Source of the DNA: Faecimorpha stercoravium
GTDB taxonomy: Bacteria; Bacillota; Clostridia; Lachnospirales; Bianqueaceae
NCBI GenBank assembly: GCA_018712555.1
Contig: DVGT01000066.1
Span: 1 to 28,430, forward strand
Reading direction: 5' to 3'
Length of the DNA stretch: 28,430 nt
Below are positions 16,387-24,751 of the stretch, one piece after another; position 1 is the first letter of the stretch; each line of letters begins with the position of its first letter. The notes beneath the pieces were generated by a model. That model saw nothing but the letters and a program-made list of their open reading frames with translations, had not been told where the DNA came from and searched no databases. The position numbers and the translations under genes are program-made.

Positions 16387-17088
16387 ATGGAAGAATTGAA
16401 AAAATTGGTAGAAGAATTGGAAGAGATCAAAGCAAATGCTGAGGACGAGAACACAGTAATTGTATCTAAGTTACAGGAGATCGGAAAAAAATTCTTGAAG
16501 GAATATGTCATTAAAATTGGCGATCTTACTATAGAACCGTTATGGGTAGAGGCGTATTATTTTAATGATCAGGCGTCATTTAGAGATCTTTTTGTACATC
16601 GCGATCAAGATCAGATGGATAACTTTGGCAGCTTATATTTCCACCATGCAACCGATGATTCCAGAAGCGGAGTGGACATCTGTTTTTCATTAAGTTCTCA
16701 GTATTATTTATCCTACTTGCTGAAATACACGCTGGTAAATGGGGAATTGGTGTCACAAGGGTTCCTGAGTTCTAAGATCCGCAAAGCATATGAAGGAGTA
16801 GAAGATAAAAAGCATATTCTTGTTAAAAAATCTGACCATAAAGAAAGTCAGGATATTATTGGGTGTACGCAAAGAATCGGCTTGAAGAAAAAAGAAGAGG
16901 ACAAAGCAGGGTATCGAGAGTACGAATTGGCGATAGCCAAGAACTTTGACAAGAAGTATACGATAACAAAGAAATTGCCTCAAATTGAACGTTTGACGAA
17001 AAGTTATCTCTCAGAGATAAAAACAGATAAGGAAAAATGGTGCCTGGAACATTTGGGTTATTGTCTCAAAGAGTATAAAGGGGAATAA
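16387..17088 (+). CDS. Unassigned protein, possibly alkylpurine-DNA-glycosylase-like
   Basis: This 233-aa protein has an acidic coiled-coil start (residues 1-38) and a mixed core. The core pattern WVEAYYFND (53-61), then DNFGSLYFHH, SGVDICFS and YLLKYTLVNGE, resembles the order of elements in methylpurine-DNA glycosylases. In those enzymes a VETEAY-like stretch holds the catalytic Glu (here Glu55), and PGTLYVY and G-x-FCMN-like segments follow. The match is by pattern only and is weak; a plain hypothetical protein is the safe name. The C-terminal 60 residues are lysine-rich and helical. The gene has its own strong promoter and ends before a strong terminator at 17139, so it is probably monocistronic. 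Confidence 0.6.
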   Translation: MEELKKLVEELEEIKANAEDENTVIVSKLQEIGKKFLKEYVIKIGDLTIEPLWVEAYYFNDQASFRDLFVHRDQDQMDNFGSLYFHHATDDSRSGVDICFSLSSQYYLSYLLKYTLVNGELVSQGFLSSKIRKAYEGVEDKKHILVKKSDHKESQDIIGCTQRIGLKKKEEDKAGYREYELAIAKNFDKKYTITKKLPQIERLTKSYLSEIKTDKEKWCLEHLGYCLKEYKGE

Positions 17089-17138
17089 AGATTTAACTTT
17101 GTATTTGTATCTGAGGTAGAGTGTGCTTTTTGATAATC

Positions 17139-17181
17139 GGAGCAAGGATTCTCACCACCCTCCATATCCTTGCTCCTTTTT
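17139..17181 (+). terminator. Strong intrinsic terminator just upstream of the DUF2779 gene
   Basis: GGAGCAAGGAT (17139-17149) and ATCCTTGCTCC (17166-17176) form a perfect 11-bp stem with a 16-nt loop, followed by TTTTT. It ends the preceding gene 50 nt after its stop. It is also only about 30 nt before the DUF2779 start codon, so any promoter for that gene must read through it or lie in the last few bases. Confidence 0.88.
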
Positions 17182-17209
17182 CATACCAATTTTTAAGGAG
17201 CCTATAACC

Positions 17210-18724
17210 ATGTTTTACTTTTCCAAATCCAAGTATTGCGGTCTTTGGCAATGTCCGAAGATCGCCTGGCTGATGAAGTATAAACCAGAGGAACGTGTTC
17301 TCGATGACAGTGCGATATCGAGAATGAAAACCGGGAACGAAGTGGGCGACCTGGCCATGGGTCTGTTCGGAGACTATGTGGAAGTGACGTCCTATAAGGA
17401 GGATAAACTCGATCTTCCGAAAATGGTTGCGAAAACCCGCCGAGAGATGGAGAAAGGAACATCGGTCATCTGCGAAGCCTCCTTTTCCTATGAGGGGATG
17501 TATTGTGCGGTGGATATCCTGAAGAAGGAAGGCGATGGCTGGGCCATCTACGAGGTGAAAAGTTCAGCCATGCACCAGAATCAACGAGAAGTGAAGCCCG
17601 TGTATATCGCAGACATGGCCTATCAGAAATATATCCTGGAACAATGCGGTGTTCGGGTTACGGGGACGTATCTGGTGTGTATCAACGGGGACTATCTGTT
17701 TGATGGCGTATTGGATTTGCAGCAGCTGTTTATCACCACGGATGTATCTGAGCTCATCGGCATAGAGGAGAAAAACGTGGCAGATAATCTTGCGATGGCG
17801 CAAAATCTTTTGGCGTCTGAGCAGGAACCGCCTGTGGATTTATCGGAGAGGTGTCAGGATCCCTATCTTTGTGGATTCTGGGGATACTGTACGAGACATC
17901 TTCCGAGCCCCTCGGTGTTCGATCTGTACAGGATGCCCTTCAAAAAGAAGATAGAATATTATCAAAAAGGGGAAAGCAGTTTTCAGGCGCTGCAAGGAAG
18001 CCACTCTCTCAAGAGCGAAAAGCAGCTTCGCCAGATCGAATACGCATTGCAGGATAAAGGAACGTATGTGGAAAAAGAAAAGATCAGAGAGTTTCTCAAG
18101 ACGCTGTCCTATCCGCTGTATTTCCTGGATTTTGAAACCATGCAGCCCGTGATTCCTATATGTATCGGGACGCGGCCCTACGCGCAGATTCCTTTCCAGT
18201 ATTCGTTGCACTATGTCGAGAAAGAGGGGGGAGAGCTGAAGCATAAGGAATTTCTGGGAGAATCCGGAACGGATCCTAGGCGAGCTCTGGCAGAACAGCT
18301 ATGCGAGGATATTCCTGCGAATGTCTGTGTCTTGGCCTATAATATGAAGTTTGAACGGGGCCGGATCCAGGAGCTTGCGGAGGCGTTTCCGGATCTGGCT
18401 ACGCATTTGCTCTCGATTCGTGACCGTATGAAAGACCTGCTGGTCCCCTTTCAGTCCGGATTCTACTATAACCGGGCCATGGGCGGATCCTTCTCGATTA
18501 AAAGTGTGCTTCCGGCCATGTTCCCAGGAGATCCCAGTCTGGATTATCATCATCTGGAGGGCGTTCATAATGGGAGCGAAGCCATGGATATTTTCCCGCA
18601 GATTCAGCATATGTGCCCGGAGGAGCAGAGAAAAGCCAGGCAAAATCTCCTGAAGTATTGTGAGCTGGATACCTACGCCATGGTAAAAATCTGGGAAGAA
18701 CTGAGAAGTGTGGCGGCAGAATAA
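17210..18724 (+). CDS. Cas4-like Fe-S nuclease fused to DUF2779 DEDD exonuclease
   Basis: This 504-aa protein appears to hold two nucleases. The N-terminal half resembles the Cas4/RecB type: cysteines at 10 and 15, the PD-(D/E)xK core Asp102-x12-Glu115-Val-Lys117, a following helix, and a cysteine group at 215, 221 and 227 that with Cys10 or Cys15 could hold an iron-sulfur cluster. The C-terminal half (DUF2779, about 300-495) has an RNase H-like DEDD pattern: DFE (307-309), YNMKFE (377-382) and a late acidic residue in ELDTYAMVKIW (Asp487). The start at 17210 is set by AAGGAG (17195-17200); the frame extends to a GTG at 17123, but that stretch includes the terminator hairpin. It may process DNA or RNA ends. 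It is convergent with the DUF2201 gene and separated from it by 129 bp that hold promoter site C. Confidence 0.85.
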   Translation: MFYFSKSKYCGLWQCPKIAWLMKYKPEERVLDDSAISRMKTGNEVGDLAMGLFGDYVEVTSYKEDKLDLPKMVAKTRREMEKGTSVICEASFSYEGMYCAVDILKKEGDGWAIYEVKSSAMHQNQREVKPVYIADMAYQKYILEQCGVRVTGTYLVCINGDYLFDGVLDLQQLFITTDVSELIGIEEKNVADNLAMAQNLLASEQEPPVDLSERCQDPYLCGFWGYCTRHLPSPSVFDLYRMPFKKKIEYYQKGESSFQALQGSHSLKSEKQLRQIEYALQDKGTYVEKEKIREFLKTLSYPLYFLDFETMQPVIPICIGTRPYAQIPFQYSLHYVEKEGGELKHKEFLGESGTDPRRALAEQLCEDIPANVCVLAYNMKFERGRIQELAEAFPDLATHLLSIRDRMKDLLVPFQSGFYYNRAMGGSFSIKSVLPAMFPGDPSLDYHHLEGVHNGSEAMDIFPQIQHMCPEEQRKARQNLLKYCELDTYAMVKIWEELRSVAAE

Positions 18725-18767
18725 AGTGGACCGGAGCGCCTTGCCGTCTCCGAAAAAAAGGGGCCAT
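18498..18767 (-). other. Orphan translation start with a short leftward frame
   Basis: Leftward, AAGGAGGTG (18780-18772) lies at ideal distance from an ATG at 18767, about 26 nt after the predicted start of promoter site C. The frame runs 89 codons, but after the first 14 it is antisense to the DUF2779 gene, is proline- and arginine-rich, and resembles no family. The most likely reading is that the start of a lost or replaced gene remains. A real antisense-encoded small protein is possible but less likely. Confidence 0.4.
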
Positions 18768-18799
18768 TGTACACCTCCTTGTTGCTTGAGTATGGAGTG

Positions 18800-18834
18800 A
18801 GTATAACAGAGACAATGTGTCATATATGGTACAT
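18800..18834 (-). promoter_or_regulatory. Palindromic operator-promoter, site C (leftward, orphan)
   Basis: Read leftward, ATGTACC-N6-GACACAT (18834-18815) is followed by 9 bp and TATACT (18805-18800). Five of seven bases of the second half-site match GGTACAT. The layout is the same as at 9497-9531 and 24740-24773. It faces away from the end of the DUF2201 gene and into the 3' end of the DUF2779 gene. Confidence 0.55.
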
Positions 18835-18853
18835 TGGTTCCGGCATACGCGGT

Positions 18854-20173
18854 CTAAAAAGCGGTAGCATCCGGAAGCCGTATGATGCGTCCCCAGGGGG
18901 GCGTTACCGTCTTGTTCTGGAGTAGCCACAGTACAGGAATGCCCATGGCCAGGCTCTCTTTCGGAAAGGGGGCGAGTCCATCCGTCAGGAGAACGATGCA
19001 GACAGGCGGCGGGTCCTGCATGTGCTGACGGACATATGCAAAGACGGCATGAAAATCTGTTCCGCCACCACCATTAGGCCGGATTCGACGGAGTTCAGCG
19101 ATCTCGCTAAAGGGGCGGGGCGGGATGACTTCGGCTTCGAAAAAACCAAGCCATCCTCTGAGCTTTCCATTCCATTGTTCGATGGCGCTTTGAATTTCGG
19201 AATAGGCGACGGAAATCATCACGTCGGACACGGAACCGGAAGTGTCGATCATAAAAAGAATGTCTTTCACGGTTTCGTCTTTGTCATTATAATCCGGCAA
19301 GAAGAATGGGCTCTCGTTAAACCTTCGGTCGGGAGGCATAAAGGAATAGTCAACCGTTTCCTCCTGGATAAACTCCTGCAGGAGTTTACGCCAATCGACC
19401 TGGGGATTCCTGTATGCCTCGTACACTCTCTGCGCGAATTGCGGCAGTAGGCCCCTTTGCATCGTGGGATCCTGCTGGCGTATGGTCTCGCAGGCATCCA
19501 GAATGCGTTTCGTCCAGACATCCTGCAGGGAGGAATCGTCCTCCTGCGGATGCCAATAGGAGTGATCGTCCCACGACGGAGAGGAAGGGGAAGACCTCCG
19601 TTTATGATGGGGTCTTCCGGGGACATAATCGGATGCAGCGCTGTCGGTTTCCTCGCCATCAGACAGGTCGCAGGCAGCAGCGCTGTCGGACCGTTCGCTG
19701 GCATTTGCGGAAGACGAGGCATGCGGCAGCATGGCGTATACCTGTTCCGCGGTATACTGATATCCTTCCTGACCGTCCGGGGTGAGGTGTATGGATTCTC
19801 CGTAATCGTGCAGCGTGATGGCGTTTCGGTTCATATTTGCGGCGAGAAGCAGATTGGAGTTGACTACGATATCGCAGGCGATGTTGAAGGTGTCAGGATT
19901 CCTGCTTCCCCGGCGCCAGACATGGCACAGTGCCGCGTGAAGAACCTCGTGCATCAGAACAAAATCAAGCTCCGTATCCCGAAGACGGTCGAGAAAGTCG
20001 GGAGAGAAGTAGATTTTCTGCCCATCTGTCGCCGCCGTCTTACAATCGGTATCCAGTGCGAAATCCATATGCATCAGCAGCAGACCGTAAAATCCGTTCC
20101 GCACTAAAATTCGCATACGGGAAAGCAGCAGCCGACGAATATAGAAAGAGACTTTCTGTTCAGACCATTCCAT
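18854..20173 (-). CDS. DUF2201 protein: metallopeptidase-like domain plus VWA
   Basis: This 439-aa protein has two parts. Residues 1-125 are the DUF2201 N-terminal putative metallopeptidase domain, with HEVLH (75-79) as a zinc site and AALCHVWRR after it. A low-complexity Ser/Glu/His-rich linker spans about 150-215. Residues 300-439 are a VWA domain with MIDAS DTSGS (310-314), Thr372 in GGGGTDFH and Asp398 in LTDGL. Proteins of this kind are normally encoded beside MoxR-type AAA+ ATPases, which act on or through the VWA partner. The ATG at 20173 is chosen because it overlaps the MoxR gene's end by 14 bp; upstream in-frame starts lie deep inside that gene. It is the last gene of a three-gene leftward operon. 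The HExxH is intact, so peptidase activity is possible but unproven for the family. Confidence 0.88.
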   Translation of the reverse strand: MEWSEQKVSFYIRRLLLSRMRILVRNGFYGLLLMHMDFALDTDCKTAATDGQKIYFSPDFLDRLRDTELDFVLMHEVLHAALCHVWRRGSRNPDTFNIACDIVVNSNLLLAANMNRNAITLHDYGESIHLTPDGQEGYQYTAEQVYAMLPHASSSANASERSDSAAACDLSDGEETDSAASDYVPGRPHHKRRSSPSSPSWDDHSYWHPQEDDSSLQDVWTKRILDACETIRQQDPTMQRGLLPQFAQRVYEAYRNPQVDWRKLLQEFIQEETVDYSFMPPDRRFNESPFFLPDYNDKDETVKDILFMIDTSGSVSDVMISVAYSEIQSAIEQWNGKLRGWLGFFEAEVIPPRPFSEIAELRRIRPNGGGGTDFHAVFAYVRQHMQDPPPVCIVLLTDGLAPFPKESLAMGIPVLWLLQNKTVTPPWGRIIRLPDATAF

Positions 20174-21275
20174 GCAGTAATCGCCCCTTTTCCTGCAGCC
20201 ACCTTTGAAAATCCGGGATTCCCAGCAGCTTCGTTTTATAGTCTGGTTCCAAATACATATAGTCCCGCAGTAAGAGGGTACTGAAATCGGGAGGCATCCT
20301 GTCAGCATATCGAATGGAGTTTGAGATCTGCGTGAGATCCTCCTTATGGTCACGCGCGTAGGAAACCATGGAGGCAGTCAGTGCATACAGTGCGTCGGTA
20401 TTTCGCGGAAGCGGAGGCATCTTGCCCTGAAAAATATCTTCCAGGTGCGGCAGCTCCGCATATACACGGGTCCAGGTTCGAAATTCGACAGCGGTACCGA
20501 TACCAATGAGTCCGGCGATGAAAGAATATATCTGATGGATGTCGTCGCTGACGGTATTCAAGATACGACTGACCATCTCCCAGGAACGGGGAGTAGGGAA
20601 GGCAGTATCCTCATTCTCAGGATGAAAGGCCATGAGATACGAAGGACGAAACGATAAGAAGCCGATGACTTTGCTGTGGATGCCGGTAGAGACAGCCCAC
20701 TTTTTCCAGGAGGAGAAACTCGCCTCCACTTCAATATGCATCAGACGGTTGGCGAGGGCCTTCGGCATTTTGAAGGCGACGGACCTGTCCGTGATTCTGT
20801 TTCCCGCGGCCATGACGATACAGTTTTCCGGCAGCACATGCTCGCCGATCCTGCGATCCAGGGTGATCTGAAAGGCAGCGGCCTGCACGGAGGGCGGCGC
20901 GGCGGAGATCTCATCCAGGAAGAGGAGATTGACCACGCGATCCGAATCGTCCATCTGAAAAATCTGTGGCTTCAGCCATACAGCCAGGGTCTTGTCCGCG
21001 TTAGAGGTGGGAATCCCACGGAGATCTATGGGATTAAACAGGAGCAATCGCACGTCCGTGATGTGAACCTCCTTTCCGGTGGATTCCTGTATCTTGGACG
21101 CGATCTGCCGAACCGCCTGGGATTTGCCGATGCCAGGCGGCCCCCAGAGCATGACAGAAGGCATGGTGCGGAGCGGGAGTCCCTTTTGAAGCAGAGTGGC
21201 ATAGGCATGGCCGAGGCTTTCTACGATGGCATCCACGGTCATGGAGGGAATATTGGAAATATAAGTATCATTCAT
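20160..21275 (-). CDS. MoxR-family AAA+ ATPase
   Basis: This 371-aa ATPase has Walker A GPPGIGKS (45-52), Walker B LLFLDE (117-122), a sensor-1 region AAGNR (156-160) and an arginine-finger region KALANRLMH (172-180). A helical lid follows. The insert VRLLLFNPIDLRGIP before the Walker B is typical of MoxR/AAA_5 members. These ATPases act as chaperones that assemble or activate VWA-domain partners, here the DUF2201 protein downstream. The start overlaps the helicase stop (ATGA) and the end overlaps the DUF2201 start by 14 bp, so the three proteins are probably made in fixed ratio. It is cytoplasmic. Confidence 0.92.
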   Translation of the reverse strand: MNDTYISNIPSMTVDAIVESLGHAYATLLQKGLPLRTMPSVMLWGPPGIGKSQAVRQIASKIQESTGKEVHITDVRLLLFNPIDLRGIPTSNADKTLAVWLKPQIFQMDDSDRVVNLLFLDEISAAPPSVQAAAFQITLDRRIGEHVLPENCIVMAAGNRITDRSVAFKMPKALANRLMHIEVEASFSSWKKWAVSTGIHSKVIGFLSFRPSYLMAFHPENEDTAFPTPRSWEMVSRILNTVSDDIHQIYSFIAGLIGIGTAVEFRTWTRVYAELPHLEDIFQGKMPPLPRNTDALYALTASMVSYARDHKEDLTQISNSIRYADRMPPDFSTLLLRDYMYLEPDYKTKLLGIPDFQRWLQEKGRLLHGMV

Positions 21276-24200
21276 TTTGAGTTCACTCCCAGTTTTTGAT
21301 CTAAAGTTTCAAGGGTATGTTGGTAGTATTCGATGGACTCCTGATAGCATTCGGGCGTCGAAAGCTCGTTGCGAATCGCCGTCTCACGCTCCTGTAATGT
21401 GACAAGGGTCTGTCGATAGGTTTCCCGCAATTCATGGAAATGGTCTAAGAAATGATCGATACGTATCAGGTTGCCGATCTCGGTATCTCCCAATTCCACG
21501 TAATATTTACCCTGGCGAACGAGCCAGATGTAGGGCTTTTGCAGGGTCATATTGGCTGGCAGCACAATACGAAATCCGCGATAGGGCATCAGGTCGCGTT
21601 CTTTTGGCTCCAGCGTATGATCGCGGAGGGCAGTGTTGAGGCGTTGGCGCAGTTCCCGCCGTTGCTGAGGATCCTCTTTGGGGGCTACCCAGGATTGATA
21701 GTACGCCAGGTCTTCATTAAAATGGCGAATCAGAAGCCTCTGATGGGCGATCCTTTGCGGCAGAGCCAGTAATTCCTGCTCAAGTCGCATTCGCGACTCG
21801 TTTCTCTTTCGTTGAAGTGTCAGGAGTCGTGATAACTCGTTAGCGGCTTCGACACGTTGTTTGATCAGTGGATTGCCGATTGCCAATGCCTTGACTTCCG
21901 CATAGGTGAGAACCGTGTCTTCGATATCCGACGCGCTGCGTTCAGACAGGGAACCGGCAAGCAGATCGGAGATGAAACGCTGCTTGGTCTCGAGAAGTTG
22001 CCAGGAATAGGCGTCAAAGCTGCCTTCGGTGATATAGCGAAAAATATACACCTGTGGGTTGGTATTTCCCTGCCGCAGGATTCGTCCCTCGCGTTGGGTC
22101 ATATCCGCAGGGCGCCAGGGAACATCCAGATGGTGCAGCGCAATGAGCCGATCCTGAATATTCACTCCCAGTCCTAACTTAAAGGTGGAACCGATCAGGA
22201 CACGAATTTCACCGCAGCGAACCCGGGCAAACAGACGGGATCGCTGCGTCTCGTTTTTGGCATCATGAATGAACGCGATTTCCACCGCGGGAATCCCCTG
22301 GCGGATCAGTCGGTCTTTCAACTCCGAGTAGAGATTAAATCCGGCTTTGGGCGTAGAGATATCGCAGAAGATGATCTGCGTACTTTTTTGCGGCATGGTA
22401 CGAAAATAAATGTCTGTCACATTTTCTGTACAGCGCGCGACCTTGGACTGATACGAGAAAGAAGACGCAGGGTTGACAAGCCGTATATCCAGGGCGGCTT
22501 TCCGACCATCTGTGGTGATTTTCAACATGTTATCCTCTCGCCTATGGACGCGCCCTCTTCGTACATCATCCGCCCGGGACGATATTTCCTGCAGGTATGC
22601 GATCAGTGCTGGGGTCTTGGCAATCACCGCATCCTGATATCCATCGAACCGGGGAATACCCGTTCCCGGTTCGATCTGATGAAAATCAGCAATGGAAGCA
22701 AGAAGCGCGGTCAGTTCCGGTAGGTTATGAAATCGAGAGAAGCGGGTGGCCAGACGATAGGTACTCGTATCCACATCGATCTCGAAGGCTGTCGTTTTTT
22801 CGGCAAACATGCCGATCCAGCTGTCAAAACTCTGCAGATCCAGCAGGGCCAGTTCACCGCTTTGCAGGTATTGCTGCAGGATATACACGTCAGTAATCGA
22901 ATTGGTGATAGGAGTTCCGGTAGCCATGACGACGCCCTTGCCGCTATTCTTCTTCTGTACACTGCGAACCTTGTCCAACATATCCTGGCACTCCTGGGAA
23001 CCCCTAGGATTGATGCCAAGAACCGAGTTGATATTGGTTTCGAGCGGCACATTTTTGAAATGATGCGCCTCATCTACAAATAAACGCGTGATCCCCAGTT
23101 CATCGAAGTATATCGTATCATACGTCTCTTCCAGGGCGACCAGCATCTCGGAGAGCTTCTGGTCGAGTTCCCGTTGTTTTTTCTTCAATTTGGTGGTGGC
23201 CTTGCTCTTTTGACAGACGAGAGCGGACACAGCCTCCTTTTTCTCTTTCAGTTCTGCGGCGTAATAATCTCGGGACAATGGGATCTGGGCAAAGCAGCTA
23301 TATGCCATGATGATTCCATCATAGTTATTGTCTCGGATCTGCCGCAGCACTTGTTCCCTTTTGGAGGGAACGAAGGACTTGGGATCCACGCACAAAAGGG
23401 AAGCGGTGGGATACATCCTGAGAAATATGGACTTCCACTGTCCGATGATATGATTGGGCACCACATACAGATTCTTTTGGGACAGGCCCATTCGCCGAAG
23501 TTCATGACCAGCAGCGATCATGATATAGGTTTTGCCCGAACCGACATCGTGGGCCAACAGCGTGTTCGGCGTAAAAAGAATGCGGGCCACGGCGTCTTTT
23601 TGATACGGATACAGGGAAATGGCAGGAGATAACCCTGGGAACGTGAGGAAGGAGCCGTCGAAGACTCGTCTCCGGACACGGCCGTACTTGTTTTCGAATA
23701 TCTCTTCCAGACGTTTCCTGCGGTCAGCATCCGTCCAGACCCATTTTTGAAATTCTTGAATGAGCCGCTGTTGTTTTTCCAGGACGGCTGCGGTTTCCGC
23801 TTCGTTGATCACACGCTTTTTTCCGGAGCTACTGGTCGGACAGTCGATCTCATCGGCCACGGCCACGGTCTTCATGTTCAGTGTCCGTTCCAGGATGTAC
23901 AGCGCTTCCATACGGCTGGTTCCATAGGTTTCCCGGACGGAGATACTGTGATGGTATCGGGACTTATTTGGGATTTCCCAGGTTCCCGTCCATTCATCGT
24001 GCAGCGTGGGCTCAGGCTGTATGCCGGAAGGACGCCCCAAGATATCGCGGATAAAGTCGTCGATCACATCCGTGGGCACCCAGGGGGAGCCGAGGGTGAT
24101 GTAGATATCTTCTGCCGTGATGGCGGGAGGAAGCACCTTTTCGATAGCCGCGACATTTTCTGCGAAATAGCCGTCATATTGCGCGTTGGCGTTCTGGGCC

Positions 24201-24703
24201 GTCTTCCATTTGCGCACCAGATTGCCGGACAGATATTCCTCATCCGTTTCCCAGCCTTGATAGAAACACTCATTCCATGTCTCCGGGTTCTGATAGATGG
24301 TCCCCTTCAACGAGCTGATGACGGTTTTATAGTCGGCGCCGGTGACAGAAGCGATATATTTAATATCCACACGGCCCAGCGCATTCAGGCAGAGGATGAG
24401 CGCGTCGGAAATATTATCGGTATGTACGCCTTGGGTACGGAGATCGGAATCAAACGCGTTGCGCCAATCGAGCGGCAGGTCCATACAGGTCACTTTCTGA
24501 ATGTGGGCTTCCTGTTCCTGGCGACGAGCCTCCTCTTCCTGACGGCGCCGTTCTTCCTTTTCGCGCTGCTGCGCCCGTACTTTTGCCTTGCGCAATGTGA
24601 GGATGGCGGCCTCGAGATCCTCGGACGTATAGTTCTCGAGAATATCCGCCGAATTGGCAAGAAGAATGGAAGACGATGGATCATTGGTTTCCTTTTGGGC
24701 CAT
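21272..24703 (-). CDS. Large SNF2-like superfamily 2 helicase
   Basis: This is a 1143-aa DNA translocase. After a charged coiled-coil N-terminus (residues 25-65, rich in Arg/Glu) and an unassigned region to about 350, the SF2 core has Walker A HDVGSGKT (385-392), DEAH (544-547), GTPITNS (about 597-603) and motif VI QREGRILRQG (about 871-880). A long coiled coil sits between motifs I and II (about 475-525). The closest relatives I recognise are the helicase halves of very large methylase-helicase proteins from conjugative elements and phages, but there is no methyltransferase here. The C-terminus (960-1140) is coiled and probably binds partners. It overlaps the MoxR gene by 4 bp. It is driven by site B; AGGAG at 24717-24713 is the ribosome site, and the ATG lies 9 nt after it. 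Confidence 0.88.
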   Translation of the reverse strand: MAQKETNDPSSSILLANSADILENYTSEDLEAAILTLRKAKVRAQQREKEERRRQEEEARRQEQEAHIQKVTCMDLPLDWRNAFDSDLRTQGVHTDNISDALILCLNALGRVDIKYIASVTGADYKTVISSLKGTIYQNPETWNECFYQGWETDEEYLSGNLVRKWKTAQNANAQYDGYFAENVAAIEKVLPPAITAEDIYITLGSPWVPTDVIDDFIRDILGRPSGIQPEPTLHDEWTGTWEIPNKSRYHHSISVRETYGTSRMEALYILERTLNMKTVAVADEIDCPTSSSGKKRVINEAETAAVLEKQQRLIQEFQKWVWTDADRRKRLEEIFENKYGRVRRRVFDGSFLTFPGLSPAISLYPYQKDAVARILFTPNTLLAHDVGSGKTYIMIAAGHELRRMGLSQKNLYVVPNHIIGQWKSIFLRMYPTASLLCVDPKSFVPSKREQVLRQIRDNNYDGIIMAYSCFAQIPLSRDYYAAELKEKKEAVSALVCQKSKATTKLKKKQRELDQKLSEMLVALEETYDTIYFDELGITRLFVDEAHHFKNVPLETNINSVLGINPRGSQECQDMLDKVRSVQKKNSGKGVVMATGTPITNSITDVYILQQYLQSGELALLDLQSFDSWIGMFAEKTTAFEIDVDTSTYRLATRFSRFHNLPELTALLASIADFHQIEPGTGIPRFDGYQDAVIAKTPALIAYLQEISSRADDVRRGRVHRREDNMLKITTDGRKAALDIRLVNPASSFSYQSKVARCTENVTDIYFRTMPQKSTQIIFCDISTPKAGFNLYSELKDRLIRQGIPAVEIAFIHDAKNETQRSRLFARVRCGEIRVLIGSTFKLGLGVNIQDRLIALHHLDVPWRPADMTQREGRILRQGNTNPQVYIFRYITEGSFDAYSWQLLETKQRFISDLLAGSLSERSASDIEDTVLTYAEVKALAIGNPLIKQRVEAANELSRLLTLQRKRNESRMRLEQELLALPQRIAHQRLLIRHFNEDLAYYQSWVAPKEDPQQRRELRQRLNTALRDHTLEPKERDLMPYRGFRIVLPANMTLQKPYIWLVRQGKYYVELGDTEIGNLIRIDHFLDHFHELRETYRQTLVTLQERETAIRNELSTPECYQESIEYYQHTLETLDQKLGVNSK

Positions 24704-24710
24704 AATAAAA

Positions 24711-24751
24711 AACTCCTATCATGAATGGTTTCTAGCATCATTATAGGAGTT
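24711..24751 (-). terminator. Hairpin spanning the -10 box and ribosome site of the helicase gene
   Basis: Read leftward, AACTCCTAT (24751-24743) pairs with ATAGGAGTT (24719-24711), with four further pairs inside after one mismatch; TTTTTATT follows, then the ATG. For transcripts coming through from the WYL gene it would be a terminator and would also hide the AGGAG. Transcripts starting at site B begin inside the loop and lack the 5' arm. Confidence 0.7.

Noticed and set aside
17123..17209. GTG-started N-terminal extension of the DUF2779 protein
   Set aside because: It would translate the terminator hairpin; AAGGAG directly precedes the ATG at 17210, where homology to the family begins.
19457..20107. 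A 216-codon rightward frame across the DUF2201 gene
   Set aside because: It is a shadow of the HExxH/VWA gene, with no start signals.
20174..20353. Upstream 60-residue extension of the DUF2201 protein
   Set aside because: It lies inside the MoxR gene, is cysteine- and arginine-rich without family similarity, and the ATG at 20173 gives the usual domain start and a coupled overlap.
23747..24724. A 325-codon open frame antisense to the helicase gene
   Set aside because: It has no ribosome site and no family motifs, and it mirrors the codon pattern of the helicase gene, whose SF2 motifs are clear.
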